Shown: positions 45,990-54,518 of the stretch, piece by piece
Layout of the letters: each line of letters begins with the position of its first letter
Numbering within the stretch: position 1 is the stretch's first letter
NCBI GenBank assembly: GCA_902594485.1
Contig: CACJMJ010000002.1
Coordinates: 1 to 54,518, forward strand
Source: an uncultured Bacteroidota bacterium
Lineage (GTDB): Bacteria > Bacteroidota > Bacteroidia > Flavobacteriales > Flavobacteriaceae
Direction of reading: 5' to 3'
DNA length: 54,518 bases
Program-made: the position numbers and the translations under genes
Notes under the pieces: generated by a model
Database searches by the model: none
What the model saw: only the letters and a program-made list of their open reading frames with translations
Told to the model about the DNA's origin: nothing

Positions 45990-46621
45990 AACTATTTAAC
46001 TATAGAAAATTTTATGATAAAGACTCATTAAGTATTAATGATGTAGGAGATGATCCCATAGAATTCTTTAAAAAATGGTTTAAAGATGCAGAAGGATCAG
46101 ATGGAATAATTGAGCCTAATGCAATGACAATTTCAACTGTTGAGGACAATGTGCCATCATCCAGAGTTGTTCTTTTAAAAGAGATTAAAGACAGAAGTTT
46201 AGTCTTCTTTACAAACTATGATAGTAATAAAGGAAGAGCAATATCAAATAACCCTAATTTATGTGCTTCATTTTATTGGCCCTCTTTAGAGAGGCAAGTT
46301 ATCTTTAAAGGAACAGCAAAAAAGTCAGATAAAAATTACTCGGATTTATATTTTAGCTCAAGACCCTTTAATAGTCAAGCTGCTGCAATAGTATCAAATC
46401 AAAGCCAAGTAATCGAGAGTCATCAAGAGCTATTAGATAGGTATAATAAATTTTTAAATGAAAATAAAGAATCAAATTTGAAAAGACCTGATAACTGGGG
46501 AGGTATAGAATTGTCAATTAAAGAAATTGAGTTTTGGCAAGGAAGGCAAAATAGACTTCATAATAGGATTATTTGTTATTTAACAGATGATTTATGGGAT
46601 ATTCAAATTTTATCACCTTAG
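45986..46621 (+). CDS. pdxH: pyridoxamine 5'-phosphate oxidase
   Basis: AMTISTVEDNVPSSRVVLLKEIKDRSLVFFTNYDSNKGRAI; FWQGRQNRLHNR. Confidence 0.95.
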   Translation: MKLFNYRKFYDKDSLSINDVGDDPIEFFKKWFKDAEGSDGIIEPNAMTISTVEDNVPSSRVVLLKEIKDRSLVFFTNYDSNKGRAISNNPNLCASFYWPSLERQVIFKGTAKKSDKNYSDLYFSSRPFNSQAAAIVSNQSQVIESHQELLDRYNKFLNENKESNLKRPDNWGGIELSIKEIEFWQGRQNRLHNRIICYLTDDLWDIQILSP

Positions 46622-47110
46622 ATGAAGGTAATTACTTTTTTAAGGCATTCTAAGTCTTCATGGGAAAATAATATAGATGATATTAATAGGCCTTTAAGTG
46701 AAATTGGTATTGAAAAAATTAAAAAAATTGCTAATTTATCAAAAGACCATTTTATTTCGTCTGAAATAATATTCACTAGTTCTGCAAATAGAGCCTTATA
46801 TACTTCTGTTTTATTATCAAGAACTTTATCAATTAACTTAAATAAAACTAAAATTTGTGATGAACTATATACTTTTGACCATAACAAGGTATTTGACTTT
46901 ATAGAGACTATTGATAATAACTACTCAGAAGTTGTATTGGTTGGTCATAACCCTGCATTTACTGAGATATCAAATTATTTTTCTGAAAATAAAATTTTAA
47001 ATTTACCAACTGCAAGATGGTTTTCATTAAAATTTGAATCTGATAATTGGTCGGATATTATAAATTTGAAACCAATATCTTATTTAAATAATTTAAAAAT
47101 TGGAATCTAA
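46622..47110 (+). CDS. SixA-like histidine phosphatase
   Basis: TFLRHSKSSW ... VVLVGHNPAF. Confidence 0.9.
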   Translation: MKVITFLRHSKSSWENNIDDINRPLSEIGIEKIKKIANLSKDHFISSEIIFTSSANRALYTSVLLSRTLSINLNKTKICDELYTFDHNKVFDFIETIDNNYSEVVLVGHNPAFTEISNYFSENKILNLPTARWFSLKFESDNWSDIINLKPISYLNNLKIGI

Positions 47111-49142
47111 ATACATAAATAGAGAGTTAAGCTGGTTAGATTTTAATGCAAGGGTACTGCAAGAGGCATCTAATGAAGATGTTCCAATATTAGAGAGGCT
47201 AAGATTTATTGGTATATTCTCAAACAATCTTGATGAATTCTTTCAAGTTAGATATGCAACAATCAAGAGAATTGCTGATGCTAGAGCCTCAAATAAAAAT
47301 AATAAGGATAATATAGCCGCGAAAGAGTTACTAGACAAGATAACTTCAAAAGTTATAAATCTTCAGTCTGAAAGTTCTTTAATACTTAATTCAATTGAAA
47401 AATCACTAAGTAAAGAAGATATAGTATTTCTAGATGAAAATAATGTTCCAGATTCACACAAAGAATTCCTAAAAGATTATTTTATTAGAAGAATTAGTCC
47501 ATCACTAGTTACAGTCATACTCTCAGATAATAAATATCATGATTTTAATGATAATAAAGCTTTTCTAATTACAAACCTTAGATTAGAAAATGTTGATGAT
47601 ATATATGCTTTAGTAGAAATCCCTAGAAATATTAGTAGGTTCGTAGTCCTCCCTAAAAAAGATAATAAGCAATATATAATGTTTATTGATGATATAATTA
47701 GATATAATTTGGACATCTTATTTAGTTTTTTTAATTACTCTAGCATAGAAGCACATATGTTGAAGATTACAAGAGATGCAGAGCTAGATATTGATGATAT
47801 GGATTTATCAAAAAGCTATATAAAAAAAATTCAACAGTATGTAGATCAAAGAAAAATAAGTAACCCGGTAAGACTGGTCTATGATGAATCTATTCCTAAG
47901 AGAACATTAAATTATCTTATTAAAAAAATTAAAATTACTTCTCATGATAGTTTAATACCAGGAGGTAAATATCATCATAGAAGTGACTATATGAACTTTC
48001 CTGATTTAGGAAGAACAGACCTTTTATATCCAAAAGATAAAGCCTTAGATATTAATAACTTTAAAATTGACTCAAACCTTTTAGATCAACTGATGGATAG
48101 AGATTACCTTATGTATACTCCATACCATTCATTTTCATATTTAATATCTATTTTAAGACAGTCAGCCATTGATCCGACAGTAAAATCTATTAAAATAACA
48201 TTGTATAGACTATCAAAGAAATCTAATGTGATAAGTTGTTTGATAAATGCAGCTAAAAATGGAAAAAAAGTTTTAGTCCAGATAGAACTACAGGCTAGAT
48301 TTGACGAAGAAAATAATATAAAGGTTTCTCAAGAGTTAAAAGCTGCTGGTGTAGATTTAATTTATGGAGTTAAAGGACTAAAAGTTCATTCAAAGATCTG
48401 TTTAATTGAAAGGTTTAAGAGTAAAAAAAATAAATACTATGGTTTTATTAGCACCGGAAATTTTAATGAGTCTACAGCAAAAGTTTATTCTGACTTCACT
48501 CTATTTACATCTAATCAAAAAATATTAAAAGAAATAAATAAAGTCTTTGATTTCCTACAATCTAATTATAAAATACTTGATTATAAACACTTGATTGTTT
48601 CACCTCACCATACATCAAAAAAACTATTTGGCTTGATTGATAACGAAATAACCAACGTTAAAAAAGGCCTTAAAGGAGGAATTATTTTAAAGTTAAATAG
48701 CTTTACCAGTTATAAATTTGTTGATAAACTATATGAGGCCAGTAGATCAGGAGTTAAGGTTAAATTGTTAGTCAGAGGAATATGTTGTCTAATTCCTAAT
48801 AAATTGGGTCTCAGTGAAAATATTGAGGTTAAAAGTGTTGTTGATAAATATCTTGAACACTCAAGAGTTTATGTCTTTGAGAATGGAGGTGATAAAAAAG
48901 TATACATTTCCTCAGCTGACTTAATGACAAGGAATATTGAAAAAAGAGTTGAAGTTGCATGTCCAGTATATCAAGAAGATCTTAAAAATCAAATACTAGA
49001 AACACTTAAAATAAGTGATAAGGATAATATAAAAACTAGATTGATTAATAATGAACCTCAAAATAAATTTGTTGATAATTCAGATAAAAAAATAAGGTCA
49101 CAATGGGACACTTATGATTATTTTAATAATATCTTAGAATAG
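47100..49142 (+). CDS. ppk1: polyphosphate kinase 1 (TTG start)
   Basis: INRELSWLDFNARVLQEA; KITLYRLSKKSNVISCLINAAKNGKKV; STGNFNE. Confidence 0.96.
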   Translation: MESKYINRELSWLDFNARVLQEASNEDVPILERLRFIGIFSNNLDEFFQVRYATIKRIADARASNKNNKDNIAAKELLDKITSKVINLQSESSLILNSIEKSLSKEDIVFLDENNVPDSHKEFLKDYFIRRISPSLVTVILSDNKYHDFNDNKAFLITNLRLENVDDIYALVEIPRNISRFVVLPKKDNKQYIMFIDDIIRYNLDILFSFFNYSSIEAHMLKITRDAELDIDDMDLSKSYIKKIQQYVDQRKISNPVRLVYDESIPKRTLNYLIKKIKITSHDSLIPGGKYHHRSDYMNFPDLGRTDLLYPKDKALDINNFKIDSNLLDQLMDRDYLMYTPYHSFSYLISILRQSAIDPTVKSIKITLYRLSKKSNVISCLINAAKNGKKVLVQIELQARFDEENNIKVSQELKAAGVDLIYGVKGLKVHSKICLIERFKSKKNKYYGFISTGNFNESTAKVYSDFTLFTSNQKILKEINKVFDFLQSNYKILDYKHLIVSPHHTSKKLFGLIDNEITNVKKGLKGGIILKLNSFTSYKFVDKLYEASRSGVKVKLLVRGICCLIPNKLGLSENIEVKSVVDKYLEHSRVYVFENGGDKKVYISSADLMTRNIEKRVEVACPVYQEDLKNQILETLKISDKDNIKTRLINNEPQNKFVDNSDKKIRSQWDTYDYFNNILE

Positions 49143-50039
49143 TTGAAAAAGATTGCTGCTATTGATATTGGATCCAATGCTATTAGAATGTTAATTTGCT
49201 ATGTGATAAAATCAGGAAATCAACAAATATTTCAAAAAAATTCTTACCTAAGACTGCCTCTAAGACTTGGAGAAGATACTTTTAGAGATGGCATAATCTC
49301 AGATAATAAGATTAAAACACTTTCTGAAGCACTTATCTCATTTAAATATATGATGAGAGTCCACAACGTTGATGAATATCAAATATATGCCACCTCGGCT
49401 CTAAGAGAGTCTAAAAATTCATTAAATGTAATTTCAGAGGTTGAAGAAACATCGGGTTTAAAAATTAATTTAATTAATGGTCTAAAAGAAGCTAAAATTA
49501 TAGCCAAAGGAAATCCATTATCTAAATTAGAATTTAACAAGACTTATTTGTATGTTGACGTTGGAGGGGGGAGTACCGAATACTCTATTTTAAGAAGAGG
49601 CGTAGATAAAAAATCTAAATCATTCAAAATAGGAACAGTGAGGCTTTTAAATAATAAAATAGATGACTCAACCATAGGTGAAATAGAGAAATGGTTAAAA
49701 TCAAATATTGACCAAAACGATAAAGTCAAGTTGTTTGCAACTGGTGGAAATATTAATAAAATACAGACAATGACAGGCACTAAATCAGGCAAACCAATTT
49801 CATATCTTTCTATAAAAGATCTATTTAACAAAATTATTCCATATAGCTTCAAAGAAAGAATGATTAAGTATAATCTAAATCCTGATAGAGCTGATGTAAT
49901 AGTGCCAGCATTAAAAATATTTATCTTGACTATGGATTCAGTAAGATCTAATAAGATTTTTATTCCAAAGCTAGGTCTCGTTGATGGAATGATTAAAGAG
50001 ATCTTTTATAAGAAAAATGGATATAAACTAAATCCTTAG
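49143..50039 (+). CDS. ppx: Ppx/GppA exopolyphosphatase (TTG start)
   Basis: AAIDIGSNAIRMLI; YVDVGGGSTEYS; pairs with ppk1. Confidence 0.92.
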   Translation: MKKIAAIDIGSNAIRMLICYVIKSGNQQIFQKNSYLRLPLRLGEDTFRDGIISDNKIKTLSEALISFKYMMRVHNVDEYQIYATSALRESKNSLNVISEVEETSGLKINLINGLKEAKIIAKGNPLSKLEFNKTYLYVDVGGGSTEYSILRRGVDKKSKSFKIGTVRLLNNKIDDSTIGEIEKWLKSNIDQNDKVKLFATGGNINKIQTMTGTKSGKPISYLSIKDLFNKIIPYSFKERMIKYNLNPDRADVIVPALKIFILTMDSVRSNKIFIPKLGLVDGMIKEIFYKKNGYKLNP

Positions 50040-51637
50040 CTTAAACTCATCAATTAAATAGCTTATACTATTGTTGCCATCTTGAATAATTTTAAGCTTT
50101 TCTTTACTATCTAAAAATATCTTTTTATCTGTGTCCTCAGATAATCTAATATCAATAGCTAAAGAATAATTATTAAGTTCTTTTGATATAAATGTTTGTA
50201 TTCTGCTCTTATACTCTTTGATTTCTTTAAAATTCATCTTATTAATTGTGTTAATAATAATGATATTATTATTGATAGATGGTAGGTTCATATTTAACAA
50301 TGAGAGAATATTATTGTTACCTTTAACTCTTTCAGATTCACAGAACTTTTTCCACGCTATTTGAAAATCATTCTCAGTAAAATCATCTTTTGGAAGCTCT
50401 AAACGTATGTCATTAGTTTCATCTTCAACAGACTTTTTAAAACTTAGACTTGCTATAGATAATGATGAAACATCTTTTTTTATAGGTTGGTTAAATAATT
50501 TTGCAGAATCTTTTGATTCAACAACTTCGATGTCAGGTATTATATCTTGAATGCTATTTATTAACTCAGTAGTCTTAATTAAAGACTTTTTTTTTTAATG
50601 CTATCTAAAGATGCTAATTTCATTAAACAGAGTTCAAGATGTATTCTTTTGTCATTAACTTTTTTATAATTGATTAAAGTATCATTAATAACTTCTATCA
50701 TTGATATTAAATCATTATTTGATATATCTTTCGAATGCTCTAAATACTTTTTGCTTAAATCGTTTTTGTAATCTGAAAGTTTATCAGATGAATTTAGACT
50801 ATAGATAAGTAACTCTCTTAAATGCTTTGATAATCCATTCAAAAAATTTAAATCATCAAATCCTTTAATATATACATCATTATATAGATTAAGAATACCT
50901 GGAATGTCTTTTTTATAAATCAATTCTGATATTTTAAAATATGTATTAAAGTCCAGAACATTTAGATTTGATGTTACTTCACTAATAGTAAGATTTGAAT
51001 CAGTGAAACTAACTAACCTGTCAAAGATTGATAAAGAATCTCTAATTGATCCATCAGATCTTTCAGCAATTAATGAGAGGGAACCATCTTCATATTTAAC
51101 CTTTTTTTCTTTACATATTTTTGATAATAGTTTTATAATAGATTCATTCTCAACTTTTTTAAAATCATAGATTTGACATCTTGACAAAATTGTGGGTAAA
51201 ATTTTATTTTTTTCTGTAGTTGCAAGTATAAAAACAACATGCTCAGGTGGTTCCTCTAAAGATTTGAGAAACGCATTAAATGCTTGATTAGACAGCATAT
51301 GAACTTCATCTATTATATAGACTTTATATCTTCCAGTTTGAGGAGGTATTCTAATTTGATCGGTTATATTTCGTATATCTTCTACTGAATTATTCGAAGC
51401 AGCATCTAATTCAAAAATATTATACTCAAAGTCATCGTCTAAATTGTTAATTGTTTTTGCAAGAATTCTAGCACATGATGTTTTACCAACCCCTCTAGGC
51501 CCACAAAAAAGTAAAGCTTGAGGTATATTATCATTTTTTATTGCATTATTCAATGTCTTCACAATCGCATCTTGACCTATCATATCATTAAAGTCTTTAG
51601 GCCTATATTCTGAAGCAGATGAAGTTGAATTAATCAT
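50028..51637 (-). CDS. dnaX: DNA polymerase III subunit gamma/tau; 0-frame product 50579-51637 (352 aa), -1 frameshift/slippage product extends to 50028 (about 536 aa)
   Basis: EYRPKDFNDMIGQDAIVKTL, CGPRGVGKTSCARILAKTI, DEVHMLSNQAFNAFLKSLEEPPEH; the -1 frame after A10 is open (KSLIKTTELINSIQD...FTENDFQIAWKKFCESERVK...LIDEFKLRI). Confidence 0.93.
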
Positions 51638-51642
51638 TTAAA

Positions 51643-51650
51643 CAAATATA
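51643..51650 (-). promoter_or_regulatory. candidate -7 box TATATTTG for dnaX
   Basis: Matches TANNTTTG on the minus strand; 5 nt from the dnaX ATG at 51637. Confidence 0.5.
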
Positions 51651-51712
51651 AAGATTGAGAAAATTTAATCATCAATTGACATCTTTTTTTTAATAAAATT
51701 ATCAACAAATCT

Positions 51713-51720
51713 TATATTTG
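51713..51720 (+). promoter_or_regulatory. candidate -7 box TATATTTG for rnpB
   Basis: Matches TANNTTTG; ends 3 nt before the inferred 5' end of RNase P RNA. Confidence 0.6.
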
Positions 51721-51722
51721 CT

Positions 51723-52007
51723 AAGCAAGCCTTCTTATCGCTGATTATTCAGAGGAAAGTCCGGACACCAAAGAGCAATGTAGCGGGTAACACCCGTCAT
51801 CTGTAATGGATAGGAATAGTGCAACAGAAAGTATGTACAGGTAATGCTGTAGTGGAATCTTGTAAACTCTACATGGTGAAACGCCAAGTATATCTACAGT
51901 TTAAAACTGCTCGTTTTATGTAGAAGGGTAGGCGGTATGAATGTAATAGTAATATTACATCTAGATAAATGATAAGACTAGACAGAATCCGGCTTATAGG
52001 CTTGCTT
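51723..52007 (+). ncRNA. rnpB: RNase P RNA (bacterial class A)
   Basis: GAGGAAAGTCCGGACACC near the 5' end, ACAGAATCCGGCTTATAGGCTTGCTT at the 3' end; termini AAGCAAGCC/GGCTTGCTT pair as P1; followed by a T run. Confidence 0.96.
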
Positions 52008-52539
52008 TTTTTATAAAGCTTAAAATCGAACTTCCATATTTCCTTTCATCAATATTATTATTTTTTTCTATTAAAGAAATATTTGAACTATGTTCGATAA
52101 TTATTTCCCCATTTTCAAATAGAAGATCTCTTTGCTTAATAATATTTATCAAATCAAGGTATTGATCCATTGAGAAATTATAAGGTGGATCCAAAAAAAT
52201 GATATCAAAATTTTCGTTAGTATTTAGTAAAAAGTCTTTAGAATTATTTTTTTTTGTAACAATATCAAATCCATGTTTTATTGCGGTATCACTAATAAAC
52301 TTTATACACTTAAAGTTATTATCAACTGAAAATATCTTCTTACATCCTCTTGAAGAAAATTCATATGATATATTTCCTGTGCCTGCAAATAAGTCTAAAA
52401 CTTTAAGTTCATCAATTATAAACTTATTTGATAATATATTAAACAGAGATTCTTTTACTTTGTCAGTAGTGGGCCTACTTGGAAGATCTTTTGGAGCCCT
52501 AATTAATATACTCTTTTTAGTCCCTGATATTATCCGCAT
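51994..52539 (-). CDS. rsmD: 16S rRNA (guanine966-N2)-methyltransferase
   Basis: MRIISGTKKSILIRAPKDLPSRPTTDKVKESLFNIL; DLFAGTGNISYE; IIFLDPPYN. ATG at 52539 preferred. Confidence 0.95.
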   Translation of the reverse strand: MRIISGTKKSILIRAPKDLPSRPTTDKVKESLFNILSNKFIIDELKVLDLFAGTGNISYEFSSRGCKKIFSVDNNFKCIKFISDTAIKHGFDIVTKKNNSKDFLLNTNENFDIIFLDPPYNFSMDQYLDLINIIKQRDLLFENGEIIIEHSSNISLIEKNNNIDERKYGSSILSFIKKASL

Positions 52540-53266
52540 GTATAACTGAAAAAAAATTTTCTTCAAAATTTAATATAAAATGAGTATCATCTTCAATAAA
52601 GTCAATACTTGAATATTTGGATGCTAGGTTATAATAATTATCAAACATTTCATGTTTACCTATAAATATAATTTTATCTTTTTTAATTGAACTTTGGTAG
52701 TTCTTCAGAACAAAGAAGGTATAATACAAGAACTCATTTTCATCAACTATTTCAAAGGAGTTAAAAAATACAAACTCATTTTTATTAAATATCATTATTT
52801 CAAAAAACCCACTACTAATCTTTATGAAAAATGATAATCCATCAGAATTATCAACTACTCCAGCTAAATAATTATATAACTGAGTAAAATGATTTATATG
52901 AGTAACTTTTTGTTTATCTAAACCTAAAGTCTTTGATAAATCTTTATTTTTCGAATAGACAACTTTAATTTTTTGATCAGCAGATATATCTTCGTCAATA
53001 TTTTTAATTGAGGCTGTATTAGTCTTTAAATACTTATCCTTAATATCTTTATCGTAAAATTTAACTGGAATTATTGATGGAGCTGAATTAAAATGTATAA
53101 CCTCTAACGAGTTTACAGATGAATTTTTAAAAATTTTTGAAATTTTAGACAATTTGACTTTATCAATGTAAGTTGATGAGATCCCCTCATTTAAAAAGTT
53201 TAAATGAAAGAATGATTTAAATTGATAAATAGATGCTTTACTAATCTTAATTTTTGTTTTTTGCAT
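52517..53266 (-). CDS. DUF3822-like protein (adjacent to rsmD)
   Basis: Position next to rsmD and C-terminal FNKNEFVFFNSFEIVDENEFLYYTFFVLKNY resembling Bacteroidota DUF3822 proteins. Confidence 0.65.
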   Translation of the reverse strand: MQKTKIKISKASIYQFKSFFHLNFLNEGISSTYIDKVKLSKISKIFKNSSVNSLEVIHFNSAPSIIPVKFYDKDIKDKYLKTNTASIKNIDEDISADQKIKVVYSKNKDLSKTLGLDKQKVTHINHFTQLYNYLAGVVDNSDGLSFFIKISSGFFEIMIFNKNEFVFFNSFEIVDENEFLYYTFFVLKNYQSSIKKDKIIFIGKHEMFDNYYNLASKYSSIDFIEDDTHFILNFEENFFSVIHADNIRD

Positions 53267-53903
53267 CAAAAATTGTGGGCCAATTTCCACTTGTGCTCAC
53301 ATCACTCATTGATCCTAAAATAATTTCAGGTCCATTAACTCCATCTACAGATACTACCTTGTTTTCTTGATCAAGTAAATCTTTGTTTTGGTCAAATAAA
53401 ACAACATCTTTTTTCACTTTAACTTCAAAAACAGGAACTTGGTATCCATTCTTATCAATTATGTCAGCTTTTATTGAAAACTCTGAGTCAGTCCCTTCAA
53501 TTGGAACCTTAGCCATCATTTTGTATGACTCATTATCTCCGAATAAAGAGTCTTTAACCGAAACAAACCCTAAAGTGTCAACAATCTCTACTTCTTTTAA
53601 CATATCAATTCTGTAGGTTCTATTATATTCTAGATAGGATGAGTCCCTTTTCTCAATTACTGTAAAAATACCATTATCAATAAAACTGACTAAACTGTCA
53701 AAATTATTTGCATAAAACCCATTGACATCTTTGTGTGCAATTTGAGCAGTCCTAATATCTTTAAGTCTGTCAATTACTTGAGTATATCTATCGTTTTTTA
53801 CTTGATTAAATTTTATTGGTCCATTAATAGAGCTGTATATTTGTGAGGCGAAAAATATTGATAGAGCCCATAAAAATAATTCTAATGCACGTTTTTTATT
53901 CAT
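53247..53903 (-). CDS. membrane-anchored hypothetical protein with pseudopilin-like N-terminus
   Basis: Single N-terminal TM (ALELFLWALSIFFASQIYS) followed by RYTQVIDRLKDIRTAQIAHKDVNGFYANNFDSL. Confidence 0.5.
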   Translation of the reverse strand: MNKKRALELFLWALSIFFASQIYSSINGPIKFNQVKNDRYTQVIDRLKDIRTAQIAHKDVNGFYANNFDSLVSFIDNGIFTVIEKRDSSYLEYNRTYRIDMLKEVEIVDTLGFVSVKDSLFGDNESYKMMAKVPIEGTDSEFSIKADIIDKNGYQVPVFEVKVKKDVVLFDQNKDLLDQENKVVSVDGVNGPEIILGSMSDVSTSGNWPTIFDAKNKN

Positions 53904-53994
53904 CTTTGGTATTATTTTGATTTAAACAAATCTACAATTTTTTTTTTTTCGTTAAACAATATATAAATGAATTATATTAGAAAAATATTTATAA

Positions 53995-54518
53995 ATGAAA
54001 ACTATAGCCTTAATCCCTGCAAGACTAGAGTCTAAAAGGTTTCCTAATAAATTAATTCAGGAAATAAATGGGGTACCTATTATTCTTAAGACACATAATG
54101 CTGCAATAGATACTGATCTTTTTGATGAGGTATATGTGGTAAGTGGTAATGACGAAATACTTAGAATGATTCAATCGGTTGGTGGTAAGACATTTAAATC
54201 TATTAATAATCATCAATCAGGAACAGATAGAATTGCTGAGGCGTCTATTGATATAGACTGCGATATTGTTGTTAACCTTCAGGGTGATGAACCATTTATC
54301 AATAAAATTGCACTAAAGGAACTAATTAAATCCTTTGATGACCCAAAAGTCAAAATTGCTTCACTTATGACAAAGTTTAAATCCTTCAATGAGATAAATA
54401 ATCCAAATAATGTAAAAGTAATAATTGATAATCATTCTGATGCTTTGTGTTTTTCAAGGTTACCCATTCCACATGGATCAAAAAAAATTAATGATTATAA
54501 TCGTCATGTTGGTGTTTA
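53995..54518 (+). CDS. kdsB: 3-deoxy-manno-octulosonate cytidylyltransferase (truncated by window end)
   Basis: MKTIALIPARLESKRFPNKLIQEINGVPIILKTHNAA ... NLQGDEPFI; no stop before the window end, so absent from the ORF track. Confidence 0.95.
   Translation, partial: MKTIALIPARLESKRFPNKLIQEINGVPIILKTHNAAIDTDLFDEVYVVSGNDEILRMIQSVGGKTFKSINNHQSGTDRIAEASIDIDCDIVVNLQGDEPFINKIALKELIKSFDDPKVKIASLMTKFKSFNEINNPNNVKVIIDNHSDALCFSRLPIPHGSKKINDYNRHVGV

Noticed and set aside
50028-50300. Treating the 90-aa ORF as an independent gene
   Set aside because: It is the in-frame tail of the -1 dnaX frame, which is open back to the A10 run; its TTG 'start' is internal.
53938-53949. T12 homopolymer upstream of kdsB
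   Set aside because: Intergenic in an AT-rich genome, with no ORF consequence or paired stem; insufficient to call a function.

Overview
AT-rich, gene-dense window of a streamlined Bacteroidota (Flavobacteriales-like) chromosome. It holds about 55 mostly housekeeping genes, including dnaK, lon, dnaA, dnaX, ligA, recN, rpsA, rplT/rpmI/infC/thrS, rplS/trmD, coaBC, fabI and ppk1/ppx, plus one RNase P RNA. I saw no CRISPR array, prophage, transposon or tRNA. The strongest unusual signal is dnaX. Its 0-frame stops right after an A10 run (A AAA AAG), while the conserved tau C-terminal region stays open in the -1 frame. This implies that gamma is encoded directly and tau is made by frameshifting or transcriptional slippage. 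Other notable points: trmD is interrupted at a G8 run; a PAS domain is fused to a MenA/UbiA-type prenyltransferase; infC has no ATG/GTG/TTG start at its conserved N-terminus; dnaK and lon share a palindromic upstream element; -7 boxes abut start codons, suggesting near-leaderless mRNAs; and every convergent gene pair overlaps or nearly abuts. All calls come from reading the sequence and ORF translations. No database search was run.
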